In this document: in pieces, positions 54,755 through 64,000 of the stretch
Layout of the letters: every line of letters starts with the position of its first letter
Numbering within the stretch: position 1 is the stretch's first letter
Source of the DNA: Sapria himalayana
Taxonomy: Eukaryota > Streptophyta > Magnoliopsida > Malpighiales > Rafflesiaceae
Length of the DNA: 64,000 nt
Assembly: GCA_029783825.1 (NCBI GenBank)
Contig: JAREIK010003089.1
Span: 138,967 to 202,966, forward strand
Reading direction: 5' to 3'
The notes under the pieces: model-generated
Database searches by the model: none
The model's input: only the letters and a program-made list of their open reading frames with translations
Told to the model about the DNA's origin: nothing
Program-made: the position numbers and the translations under genes

Positions 54755-55845
54755 TATAAAATAAATTATGAGTTAAAAATATAATTTATAAAAGTTATTT
54801 TTCAACAAAAAATAGATAAGCTTATAAAAAGAATAAAAATTTAAAAACAAATAATTATAATTAAGTAATATATTTTGCTTTGCTTTTGAATCATTTTAAG
54901 TTTTTATATTATATTTTAAGTAATATCAATGTTATTCATAATATATTTTTAATTTATTTTTTGATAATTATTAGAATATATATCAATAAAATTGTTTATA
55001 TTGAATTTATGTGATATATAATTATTATGATTATTATAAATAAATATTGTATTCAGTTTTGAAAAAAATTCAAAAAATATTATATTTTCAAAGGTTATAA
55101 TCTTAAAAAATGAGAAGAATACAAAAAATAAATTTTTTGTTATTTCTATTTTCAATAAAACCTATAGACCACTAAATGTTTACTCAATTAAATTAGTAGC
55201 ACATAAAACCCGAAACCCCTAAATACATAAACCTTATAACTGCGGTATACTACTTAATAAATAATAAATCTCATTTTTATTTTTATTTATTATAATTTTA
55301 AATATTCATTTTAATTATTTATATTTTAATTTTTTAGATAAATTTATTATAAAATAAATTTCGAGTGACAGATATTATTTAAATAATTTATTTTTAATCA
55401 TAAAAAAATATAACCTTATAAAAAGATGACAAAGTTTAAAAATTAAATATTATTATTTAGTAATATATTTTTTTTATTTTGAATCATTTTGTGTTATGTA
55501 AATATATTTTAATTAATATTTATATTCTTAATAATAGTTTATTAATTTAATTTTTGATCATTATTATAAAATCTATCATTAAAATTATTTATATTGAATA
55601 TATATGATATATAATTAATAAGATTAATATAATTATACATGGTATTCACATTTCAAAAGATTTTAAAAATTATTTTATTTTCAAAGGTTATAACCTTTGA
55701 AAATATAAAAAAAAATCAAAAAAAAAAATTATTTTTATTATATAAATAAAACCTATATACCACTAAATGCCCAAAACCCTAAATTGCTAAACTCCTAAAT
55801 GATAAAACCCCTAAATAATCGATCCATTAAACTGGTATACCATAT

Positions 55846-55850
55846 ATAAT
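55846..55850. repeat. Left target-site duplication of the solo LTR
   Basis: ATAAT, identical to 56428-56432. The satellite reads 'catatataat' before and 'ataataaatc' after; removing the insert and one copy restores the usual 'catatataataaatc'. Confidence 0.9.
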
Positions 55851-56427
55851 TGTTGGGCAATTATGCTTCCACGGTAGTGAGATTGAGATACAGAAACACA
55901 GAAACAACATAAAACAAGCAATATATATATCACAATTCAGCAACCATCCATGATAGAATCAAAAAATGAGAAATAAATACCGAAAATAATGTGGTTCGCT
56001 AGTCGCTCAGTACGACTAGCTAAATCCACCAGAAAATGATTATGCATTATAGATTAAAGCAACAGAAATATCTTATAATATGTAGCCACAGAATAGTCAG
56101 GATAAATCGCATAGAGAGAAGAGAGAGAGAGATGATGATGAATAGTTCCACGGGTCCAAAAACAACCACCCAAAAATAAAATTACAAAACATTTTATATT
56201 AAAATTTCTCTCGGTTCATTTAACAGGAGTGGGTCGGATCATGAGACGGGTCAAGCTCTGCTCCAATTACGGCCAGTTGTCTGGTCAGCGAGGCCTTTGT
56301 CATTGTGCTACTGCTGCATCCCCGACCTCTTAATATTTCCTTTCCTGCACTTACATGAAAATATTAAAAAAGAAAAAATATTTGATTATACAAACAGATT
56401 ATCAAAAAATAAATTATATATACAGCA
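55851..56427. mobile_element. Solo LTR of an LTR retrotransposon (577 bp)
   Basis: Begins TGTTGGGCAA and ends TATACAGCA, giving the TG...CA ends with short inverted repeats (TGTTG / CAGCA) typical of LTRs, flanked by perfect 5-bp ATAAT duplications. The interior is unlike the satellite: it contains 'aatgtggttcgctagtcg', 'ctagctaaatccacc', a GA-rich run at about 56117-56134 and a GC-rich patch at 56220-56335. No gag or pol sequence and no second LTR are present. It is the expected product of LTR-LTR recombination. Strand and superfamily cannot be fixed; the length and the 'gtggttcg' word would suit a Copia-like LTR. Confidence 0.85.
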
Positions 56428-57321
56428 ATAATAAATCTTAAATCTCATTTTAATTTGTATTCATTATAATTTTAAATATTTATTAGTTTATTTTTTATAT
56501 AAATATTAATTACAAAATAAATAAATTGTCAGACAAATATAATATTGATAATTTACTTTTAATAAAAAAAATATCATCTTATAAAAAGAAGTAAAAATTT
56601 AAAAACAAAAAATTATTATTTAGTAATAAATTTAACTTTGATTTTGATTCATTTTAGGTTTTGTAATTATATTTTAATTTATATCTATTATATTAATAAT
56701 AGTTTATTAATTTATTTTTTGATAATTGATATCATATCTATCAATAAAATTATTTATAATTAGTTTATATTATATATATTTATAATGATTATTATTACTA
56801 AAAATTTTATTCACATTTAAAAAAAATTTTAAAATTATGATATTTTCAAATGTTATAACTTTTGAAAATGTGAAAAAATAACAAAAATAAATTTTTTAGT
56901 TATTTAATTGTTTAAATAAATCATATAAACCACTAAATGCCTAAATACTTAAATCAATAACTCCTAAATCTCAAAAACCCTTCATAGATAATCAATTTAA
57001 ACCGGTATAAGCTAAATAATAAATAATAAATCTAAATATTATATTTTTCATTATAATTAAAAATATTCATCTTAATTATTTATTCGTTTATTTTTATATA
57101 ATTATTACTTACATAATAAATTGAGTTAGACAAATATAATTTATATAATTATATTTAAATTGGTATCTATCTTATTAATAATACATTATTAATTTATTCT
57201 TTGATCATTATTAGAATATTTACCGATAAAAATATTTATATTGAATTTATATGATATATAAATATAATGATTATTATAACTAAATATAGTATTCAATTTT
57301 GAAAAAAATATAAAAATTATT

Positions 57322-57353
57322 ATATTTCCAAAGGTTATAACCTTTGGAAATAT
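57322..57353. repeat. Palindrome variant with matched changes on both arms (32 bp)
   Basis: Perfect palindrome centred between 57337 and 57338. Compared with the usual arm TTTTCAAAGGTTA it reads TTTCCAAAGGTTA, and the opposite arm has the complementary change (CCTTTGGAAA instead of CCTTTGAAAA). Confidence 0.9.
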
Positions 57354-58564
57354 CAAAAAATAAAAAAAATAAATTTTTTGATATTTTTTTTAAATAACAC
57401 CTATAAACCACTAAATGCATACACAGTTAAATCAGTAAACTCATAAACCCCATAATGCAAAAATACATAAACCATTAAACTGCTATATACTACTTAATAA
57501 TTAATAAATCTAATTTTTAATTCTATTTATTATAATATTAAATATTCATTTTGATTATTTATTAGTTTATTTTTATAGAAATATTTATTACAAAATAAAT
57601 TATGAGTGCGACAAATATAATTTAAAAAATATATATGCTTATAAAAGAATTAAAAATTTAAAAATTCAAAATTGTTATCTAGAAATATATTTTACTATAA
57701 TTTTAAATCAATTTGGGTTTTGTAATTATTTTTTAATTAATATCTATCTTAATATCAATAGTTTATAAATTGAATTTTGATCATTATTATAATATATATC
57801 AATAAAATTGTTTATTGAATTTATATGATATATAATTATTAATATTATTATAACTAAGTATTGTATTCACATTTCAAAAAATTTTATATATTATTATATT
57901 TTCAAAGGTTATAACCTATTAAAATGAGAAAAAATTTAAAATTTTTTTTTGATATTTTATTTTTTTTAATAAAATGAATAAACCACTAAAAGCCAAAAAC
58001 CCTATAAATACTTAAACCATTAAACTGGTATATAGTAATAATAAATAATAAATCTCATTTTAAATTTTATACAGTATAATTTTACATTTTTATTTTAATT
58101 ATTTATCAGTTTATTTTTATAGAAATATTAATTACAAAATCAATTATTAGTGAGACACATCTAATTTAAATTAAAATAGTATCCCAAAATAATAAATAAT
58201 AAATCTCAATTTTTTTTATTATAATTTTAAATATTCATTTTAATTATTTATTTGTTTATTTATATATAAATAATAATTACAAAATAAATTGAGCTAGAAA
58301 AATAATTTATATAAATTATTTTTCATCAAAAAATTATAGATAAACTTTTTGAAAAAAAAAAATTTTAAAAACAAAAAATTATTATATAGTAATATATTTT
58401 GCTTTTCTTCTGAATCATTTCAGGTTTGTAATTATATTTTAATTGATATCTATCATATTAATAATAGATTATTAATTTATTTTTTATCATTATTAGAATA
58501 TTTATCAATAAAATTGTTTATATTGAATTTTCATGATATATAATTATAAAGATTATTATAACTA

Positions 58565-59040
58565 AATATTATATTTAGTTATTAAATGCCTATAAACTAT
58601 TAAATTTTTTAGTTATTATTAATATTATAAAGATTATGAATTTACATGATATATTATAACTAAATTTTTAGTTATTATAACTAAAAATTTTTTGATCATT
58701 ATTTTTTGATCATTATTAGACAAATAAAGATTATTATAACTAAATATTTTCAAAGGTTATCATCTTTGAAAATGAGAGAAAATCATAAAAATAAATTTTT
58801 TGTTATTTTATTGTTTATAAAAAACCTATAAACTATTAAATGCCTAAAGGCTTAAATCATTAAACTTTTAAACCCCAAAACCATTAAATACTTAAACATT
58901 TAAACTATCTTTAAAGGTTTAAGTATTTATAAATAATATATAAATATCTATCAATAAATAATTGTTTATTAATTTATTTTTTGATCATTATTATATTTAT
59001 ATTTAGTTTATTAATATCTATCAATAAAATTGTATATATT
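58565..59040. repeat. Scrambled satellite segment with short inverted and duplicated pieces
   Basis: Normal monomer order breaks down. 'tttttgatcattatt' is duplicated in tandem at about 58687-58717. 'taactaaat' and its complement 'atttagtta' alternate between 58558 and 58745. A hairpin AAATACTTAAAC / GTTTAAGTATTTA spans about 58886-58928, placing a piece of A-orientation telomere-like block inside B sequence. Looks like repeated template switching. Confidence 0.75.
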
Positions 59041-60853
59041 TAATTTACATGATATATAATTATTAAGTTTATTATAACTAAATATTAAATTCACATTTGA
59101 AAAAAAATTAAAAATTATTATATTTATAAAGGTTATAACCTTCAAAATTGATAAAAAATCTGAAAAATAATTTTTTTGTTATTTCATTATTTAAATAAAA
59201 CATATAAACTACTAAATGCCTAAGCACTTAAATCACTAAACTCCTAAACTCTTAAATAATTAAAGCATTAAATAGGTATTCCCTAAATAATTAAATTAAA
59301 TCTCATTTTTATTTGTATTCATTATAATTTTAATATTCATTTTAATTATTTATTAGTTTATTTTTATAGAAATATTAATTGCAAAATAAAATTATGAATG
59401 AGACAAATATAATTTTAATAATTTATCTTCATCAAAAAAATTTATAAGCTTATAAATAGAATCAAAAATTTAAAAATAAAAAATTATTATTAAGTAATAT
59501 ATTTTACTTTGATTTTGAATCATTTTATGTTTTGCAAATATATTTTAATTAATTTATATCTTATTAATAATAGTTTATTAATCTATTTTATGATCAGTAT
59601 TATAATATCGATCAATAAAATTATTTATATTGAATTAACATGATATTTAATTTTTATGATTATTATAATTAAATATTGTAATAACATTTGAAAAAAATTT
59701 AAAAATTATAATATTTTCTATGGTTATAACCTTGAAAATAATAAAAAATCATAAAAATATTTTTTTTGTTATTTAATTATTTAAATAAAACCTATAAACC
59801 ACAAAATACCTAAATAATTAAATTACTAAATTTCTAAACCCTGATACTACTGCACCAAACACACATAGCGACGGACCATAGTACACACGTGCACATATTC
59901 TTGTTCATTTTGGTGTAGCATATAGAGGGGCCAGCAAGTCCTGGAAGTAGCCATAATTATGGGCCACCATCTTGTAAATGGCCCCACTAGAAAGCCTGGA
60001 TGATAACATTCAGACAACTGATGAGACCGAGCAAAGTGCTCGGGAGTAAACCCAGGAGTAGCTAGGAGTGGGTCCCACTAGCCCTATCAGGCAGCATAGT
60101 GGGCCACCCAACCATCGCCCAACAAGAATAGCAGGTAATCCATGATTAATTGAAGAGCCGGAAAAATCCGAAGCATCACAAAGTAGGGCCAGTAAGCAAT
60201 GAAGTCCAGACTAGCCATAAGGGAGCGAAATATTCAAACTTGTCGTTTATGTTTGTAGTATTATTTGTATTTTGGACTTTGTATGCACTAAGTACTTGTA
60301 GAGACGGATCATGACATACTCACATACACAATCTTGTCTGTTCTCTATGTAGAATGCAATGAGGGCAATTGGACCCATGAGTATCTCTAAGTGGGGCCCA
60401 CTAATGTATTTTGTAAATACACATTAGACGATGCTACACTCCCGGGAACAGAAGACTAATCTTTATAGCATTTATTAATTTTACTTATATTCTAGCTTGG
60501 TTGTACGCGTAGATAATTAGACTATTTGATGGACCTCATCACACATGCACACCGATGCATGAATATTTTTTGATATTTTGTCGGTGCAACATACATTCAC
60601 ATGTTGGAGCTCGAGGAGGAAGCATTCTAACCTAAGAGGTACTTCTTTGAAAATCATTGGAGCAAAAGAATGTGGAATTCAAATGTGAGAATGAATTGAC
60701 AAAGTGCCGTAGATATGGACTTGTGGATTTATGGGTATTCAGTTTTACATGTATTCCATTATATAGCAATGACATAGGCAAACGCTTGATGCTGCATGTC
60801 ACAGACATGCACAATCTTATATTTGCATAGTTTTAATATGGTGCATCATTCAG

Positions 60854-61134
60854 GTTCCTCCAAAAGGCTTGGACAAATCTGAATGGAAAGGATGTTGTCC
60901 GCATAATGACTCAACGCCAACTCTCAAGTCCAGAAATGCCAGGTGATTTTAGTTTTATTCGTACGCTTTGAATTATTAGGCATTATGTTTTTTTATGTAT
61001 TTTATGCATAGAATCATTAAGGTGCATATGATTTGGTGGGCTGGCCTAAATTAGTCAGATTTTTGTCTCTTGTAAGTTGGGTGCCTAAATGATAAATAAA
61101 GTGTGTATTTTCCAAAAAAAAAACAAAAAAAAAA
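60854..61134 (+). pseudogene. Retroposed-looking 3' gene end in E2 (terminal exon, AATAAA, poly(A))
   Basis: After 'catcattcag', which resembles a splice acceptor, an open stretch starts VPPKGLDKSEWKGC and ends TPTLKSRNAR with TGA at 60944-60946. About 150 bp later comes AATAAA (61095-61100), then 13 bases and a 21-base A-tract with one C (61114-61134). Compared with E1 the frame is one codon longer and keeps the same stop. Upstream at about 60680-60830 a second open stretch reads CRRYGLVDLWVFSF and ends IFA-stop. I recognise no family. It may be the 3' end of a captured host transcript or of an unidentified retroposon. Confidence 0.5.
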
Positions 61135-61135
61135 T

Positions 61136-61206
61136 CATAAACCCTAAACTTTAAATGCTAAACCATAAACTAGATCTGGTCCATAAACCCTAAATCATAA
61201 ATCTCT
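61136..61206 (-). repeat. Degenerate telomere-like tract in E2
   Basis: 'ataaaccctaaac', 'gctaaaccataaac' and 'ccataaaccctaaatc' are variants of CCCTAAA starting immediately after the poly(A) tract. Counterpart of 17958-18036. Confidence 0.75.
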
Positions 61207-61387
61207 TGTTTTGCAGTTTTATAATCAAATGACTAAGTGTTAATTTTAAATTGATATTCACAACTTTTAGGAATGTCACAGATTTATCTTTTTTGTATAT
61301 TTAACACAAAGTCATGACTCAAGGGGTGAGTTATGGATTCAGTCACTTTCTTGCTTTAGATTATTGTAGCATTAGCAATGGTCATGA

Positions 61388-61642
61388 TTGTATATTTTTT
61401 GTCTAGAACAAAAAATCATATCGATGAGAATATGCCATACCTTAGGTCTCTCTGTTGAACATATTGTAATGGCACTAAGAATGATCATGAATACATATTT
61501 AATCACTATAATACTTGGTCACAGTATTGGATATGACCATAGCTTGTACATTTTATCTTTATATTGGAAAGTCATTGCACTAGGAATGATTGTAACTTTG
61601 GACATTCCTCAAGAGCAAAAGTCGGACCCAAGATATAGTTAA
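61388..61642 (+). pseudogene. Conserved open frame of unknown nature in E2
   Basis: 84 codons, homologous to 17537-17776 in E1. Predicted segments such as YLITIILGHSIGYDHSLYIL are hydrophobic. No domain recognised. The loosely repeated word around 'gcactaagaatgatcatg' (61369, 61471, 61577; about 105 bp apart) suggests an internally repetitive, possibly non-coding origin. Confidence 0.2.
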
Positions 61643-62302
61643 AGCTCGAGTACTACTCTTTATAACTTTCTTTAGCTAAAATTCTTGGGATTGGAAATAT
61701 CAATATGGCTTTTTCCTTTGATTTGTGACCTCGAGTGTCAATATGCATGACTAATATTTTGAGCAATGATTAAAACCTTTTATATATTTGAATATAATTC
61801 ATTTGCACCTTTTTGGGTATTGTGAGCTTGTATACAGAACTCATTTAATATAAAAAGAAAGAAATGATACTTTTCATATCCACAAGGATATAAAAAAAGG
61901 CTTAGACATGCCAATAAAATAAATTTTTTGATTCTTGATAAAAAGAGAGCCCATACTTCTTGCCCTACTAAAACAACCCTGGGGGTAGGTTGTACTAATA
62001 GCCTACAAGGAGGTTATTTTTCTAGAGGTGAACTATGTTTTAAAAAAATTACTTTGAGTGTGTGCATGAGAGATATTTTATAAGAAATTACAATAATCAA
62101 TATAAATAGCATCCTCAACAACTAACTATTTCAACACATAGAGGTACAACCTTGGTTTAGTCTGTTAGCGTGCAATAATCAAATTACCTTTGATAGCCCA
62201 GTGATTCAACATAAAATATGATAAGACTTAATAGAGATAAAGTAAAAGCTCCTATTATTTTGGTTAGAGCTTTAGCAATCATTCTTGAGTTGAGATAGGA
62301 AC

Positions 62303-64000
62303 AAAATAAATTATTTTAATTATTCAGTATAATTTTAATTTTTATTTTAATTATTTATCAGTTTATTTTTATAGAAATATTAATTACAAAATAAATTATT
62401 AGTGAGATAGATCTAATTTAAATTAAACCGGTATATCCTAAATAATAAAGAATAAATCTCATTTTTTTTTTCATTTTAATTTTAAATATTCAAATTTAAT
62501 TATTTATTTGTTTAGTTTTATATAAATATTAATTACAAAATAAATTATGAGTTACACAAATATAATTTATATAAATTATTTGTCATCAAAATAATATAGA
62601 TAAACTTTTCAAAAGAAAAAAAAATTTCAAAACAAAAAATTATTATATAGTAATATATTTTGCTTTGCTTCTGAATCATTTTAGGTTTTGTAAATTTATT
62701 TTAATTGGTATCTATCTTATTTATAATAGATTATTATTTTATTTTTTAATCATTATTAGAATATTCAGCAATAAAAATGTTTATATTGAATTTATATGAT
62801 ATATATAAATATAATGATTATTATGACTAAATATTGTATTCACTTTCGAAAAAAATTTTAAAATTTTCACATTTTCAAAGGTTATAACCTTTGAAAATGT
62901 GAAAAAATAAAAAAAATAAATTTTTTCTTATTTCATTTTATTAATAAAACCTATAGATCATTAAATGATTACTTACTTAAATCGGTAAGCTCATAAATCC
63001 GGAAACCCCTAAATACATAAACCTTTTAACAGCTATATACTACTTAATGAATAATTAATCTCATTTTTATTTCTATTTATTATAATTTTAAAAATTAATT
63101 TTAATTATTTATAGTTTAATTTTTTAGAAAAATTAATTATAAAATAAAGTTCGAGTGAGACAGATATTATTTAAATAATTTATTCTAATAAAAAAAAATA
63201 TAAGCTTATAAAAAGATGGAAAATTATCAAAATTAAATATTAATATTTAGTAATATATTTTGATTTGATTTTGAATTATTTTGTGTTATGTAAATATATT
63301 TTAATTAATATATATATTATTAATAATAGTTTATTAATTTAATTTTTTATCATTATTATATTATCTATCATTAAAATTATTTATATTGAATTTATATGAT
63401 ATATACTTAGTAAAATTAATATAATTATACATAGTATTCACATTTCAAAAAATTTTAAAATTATTTTATTTTAAAAGGTTATAACCTTTGAAAATCAAAA
63501 AAAATCGAAAAAATATTTTAAATTTTATTATATAAATTAACCTATAAACCACTAAATGCCTAAAAACATAAATTGATAAACTCCAAAACGACAAAATCTT
63601 AAATAATCAAACTATTAAACCGGTATACCACATATAATAAAACATAAATCTCAATTTAATTTGTATTCATTACAATTTTAAATATTTATTTTAATTATTT
63701 ATTAGTTTATTCTTTATAGAAATATTAATTACAAAATAAATAATGAGCGAGACAAATATAATTTTAATAATTTATTTATAATCAAAAAAAAATATAAGCA
63801 TATAAAAAGAAGTAAAAATTTAAAAACAAATAATTATTATTTAGTAATATATTTTACCATAATTTTGAATCATTATTTATAGGTTTTGCAATTATATTTT
63901 AATTGCTATCAATCTTATTAAGAATAGTTTATTAATTTATTATTTGATCAATTTTATAATATCCAACATTAAAATTACTTATATTGAATTTAAATGTCTT
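62303..64000 (-). repeat. Satellite array B6
   Basis: Last B monomers, cut by the window edge. X junction at about 62405, then the 'gattacttacttaaat' variant at 62966, the 'ttgtgttatgtaaat' variant at about 63280, and the variant with 'aaaacgacaaaat' at about 63585. This is the same order as at 2.8-3.8 kb and 37.6-38.6 kb. Contains the longest palindrome of the window (62864-62905). Confidence 0.9.
62864..62905. repeat. Longest monomer palindrome (42 bp, perfect)
   Basis: Centred between 62884 and 62885 with 21-base arms: TTTTCACATTTTCAAAGG followed by TTA, then the exact complement. Other monomers match over 13-16 bases per arm, so this copy is symmetrical further out. Confidence 0.92.

Larger units (their letters stand above)
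50314..55850 (-). repeat. Satellite array B4
   Basis: B monomers from the right edge of hAT copy 2 to the solo LTR. The first 8 bp are the right target duplication. X junction at about 51115, Y junction at about 53505, 'cccctatata' variant at about 54605, and the 'gtttactcaattaaattag' variant at about 55178. A 30-bp (AT)n run is at 54721-54750. No gene is visible; the 54949-55155 open frame is a satellite reading. Confidence 0.9.
56428..59844 (-). repeat. Satellite array B5
   Basis: B monomers resuming with the ATAAT target duplication. Palindromes include the matched-change variant at 57322-57353. X junction at about 58155. The part from 58565 to 59040 is scrambled (separate entry). Flank 59040-59844 mirrors 19321-20200 and continues into E2. 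Confidence 0.88.
59845..62302 (+). other. Insert E2, inverted copy of E1
   Basis: 2,458 bp of non-satellite sequence, reverse complement of E1 throughout. Flanking satellite matches on both sides: 'taaaccctga' before it, and 'ttattttaattattcagtat' after it mirrors 16840-16859. TAGCGACGG lies at 59866-59874 near the left end, preceded by 'tactactgcaccaaac', which resembles a decayed CACTA terminus. The right end (gagataggaac) does not match that as an inverted repeat. Contents: the terminal-exon-like frame and poly(A) (60854-61134), telomere-like tract (61136-61206) and a conserved open frame (61388-61642). Unknown origin. Confidence 0.75.

Noticed and set aside
61369..61600. A tandem repeat with a period of about 105 bp in E2
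   Set aside because: Only the word around 'gcactaagaatgatcatg' recurs; the sequence between the three copies does not align by eye. Kept only as a remark.
16861..62302. One giant palindrome centred at about 39.58 kb
   Set aside because: E1 and E2 are symmetric about that point, but the satellite between 20.9 and 59.8 kb is all in one orientation and the hAT copies are direct repeats, so the region as a whole is not mirrored.
1..64000. Organellar, apicomplexan or ciliate origin because of the extreme AT content
   Set aside because: No organellar genes, tRNAs or rRNAs are visible. The plant-type hAT elements, TTTAGGG-like repeats, the solo LTR and a 0.6-kb tandem satellite fit plant nuclear heterochromatin.
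1..64000. CRISPR array
   Set aside because: The repeats are about 600 bp, contiguous and mutually diverged, with no unique spacers. The palindromes are part of a satellite monomer.

Overview
The window is eukaryotic, almost certainly flowering-plant, heterochromatin and holds no intact protein-coding gene. Three things point to a plant: degenerate TTTAGGG-type telomere-like tracts, two hAT transposons of the plant zinc-finger-BED (RICESLEEPER-like) type, and a solo LTR with TG...CA ends. Most of the sequence is an extremely AT-rich satellite with a monomer of about 0.6 kb (spacings of 580-602 bp between 12.6 and 16.2 kb). Each full monomer has, in order, a 90-110 bp degenerate telomere-like block, a palindrome built on the arm TTTTCAAAGGTTA, and about 400 bp of A/T-rich sequence. 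I call the orientation 'A' when the G-rich telomere-like strand is on the plus strand and 'B' when it is on the minus strand.

Layout: A array 1-2090; B array 2091-5358; A array 5359-16860, containing a 230-bp hAT fragment at 5968-6197; a 2.46-kb insert E1 at 16861-19320; A array 19321-20885; then a sharp switch to B, which runs to the window end. The B part is interrupted by hAT copy 1 (27544-31333), hAT copy 2 (46626-50313), a solo LTR (55851-56427) and insert E2 (59845-62302), which is an inverted copy of E1.

The array has higher-order structure. Two deletion-derivative monomers (called X and Y here) recur with identical junctions at 12 and 10 places. A block of about 10.4 kb (24.4-34.8 kb), including the hAT, is repeated about 19.1 kb downstream (43.5-54.5 kb). 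Both hAT copies sit at the same point of the monomer, and E1/E2 share their flanking satellite, so these elements multiplied with the satellite and not by separate transpositions.

The hAT transposases are recognisable (BED finger, TTDTWTS-type motif, DNAS motif, TRWNST, LDPRYK, C-terminal dimerisation region) but full of stops and frameshifts. Several stops are shared, so the element was dead before it was duplicated. E1/E2 carry a retroposed-looking 3' end (stop codon, AATAAA, poly(A)) of a gene I do not recognise.

The most unusual signal is the palindrome found in nearly every full monomer. Several variants carry matched changes on both arms, which keeps the palindrome while its sequence changes. 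This suggests arm-to-arm conversion or selection for a symmetric site. No tRNA, rRNA, CRISPR array or live gene was seen.
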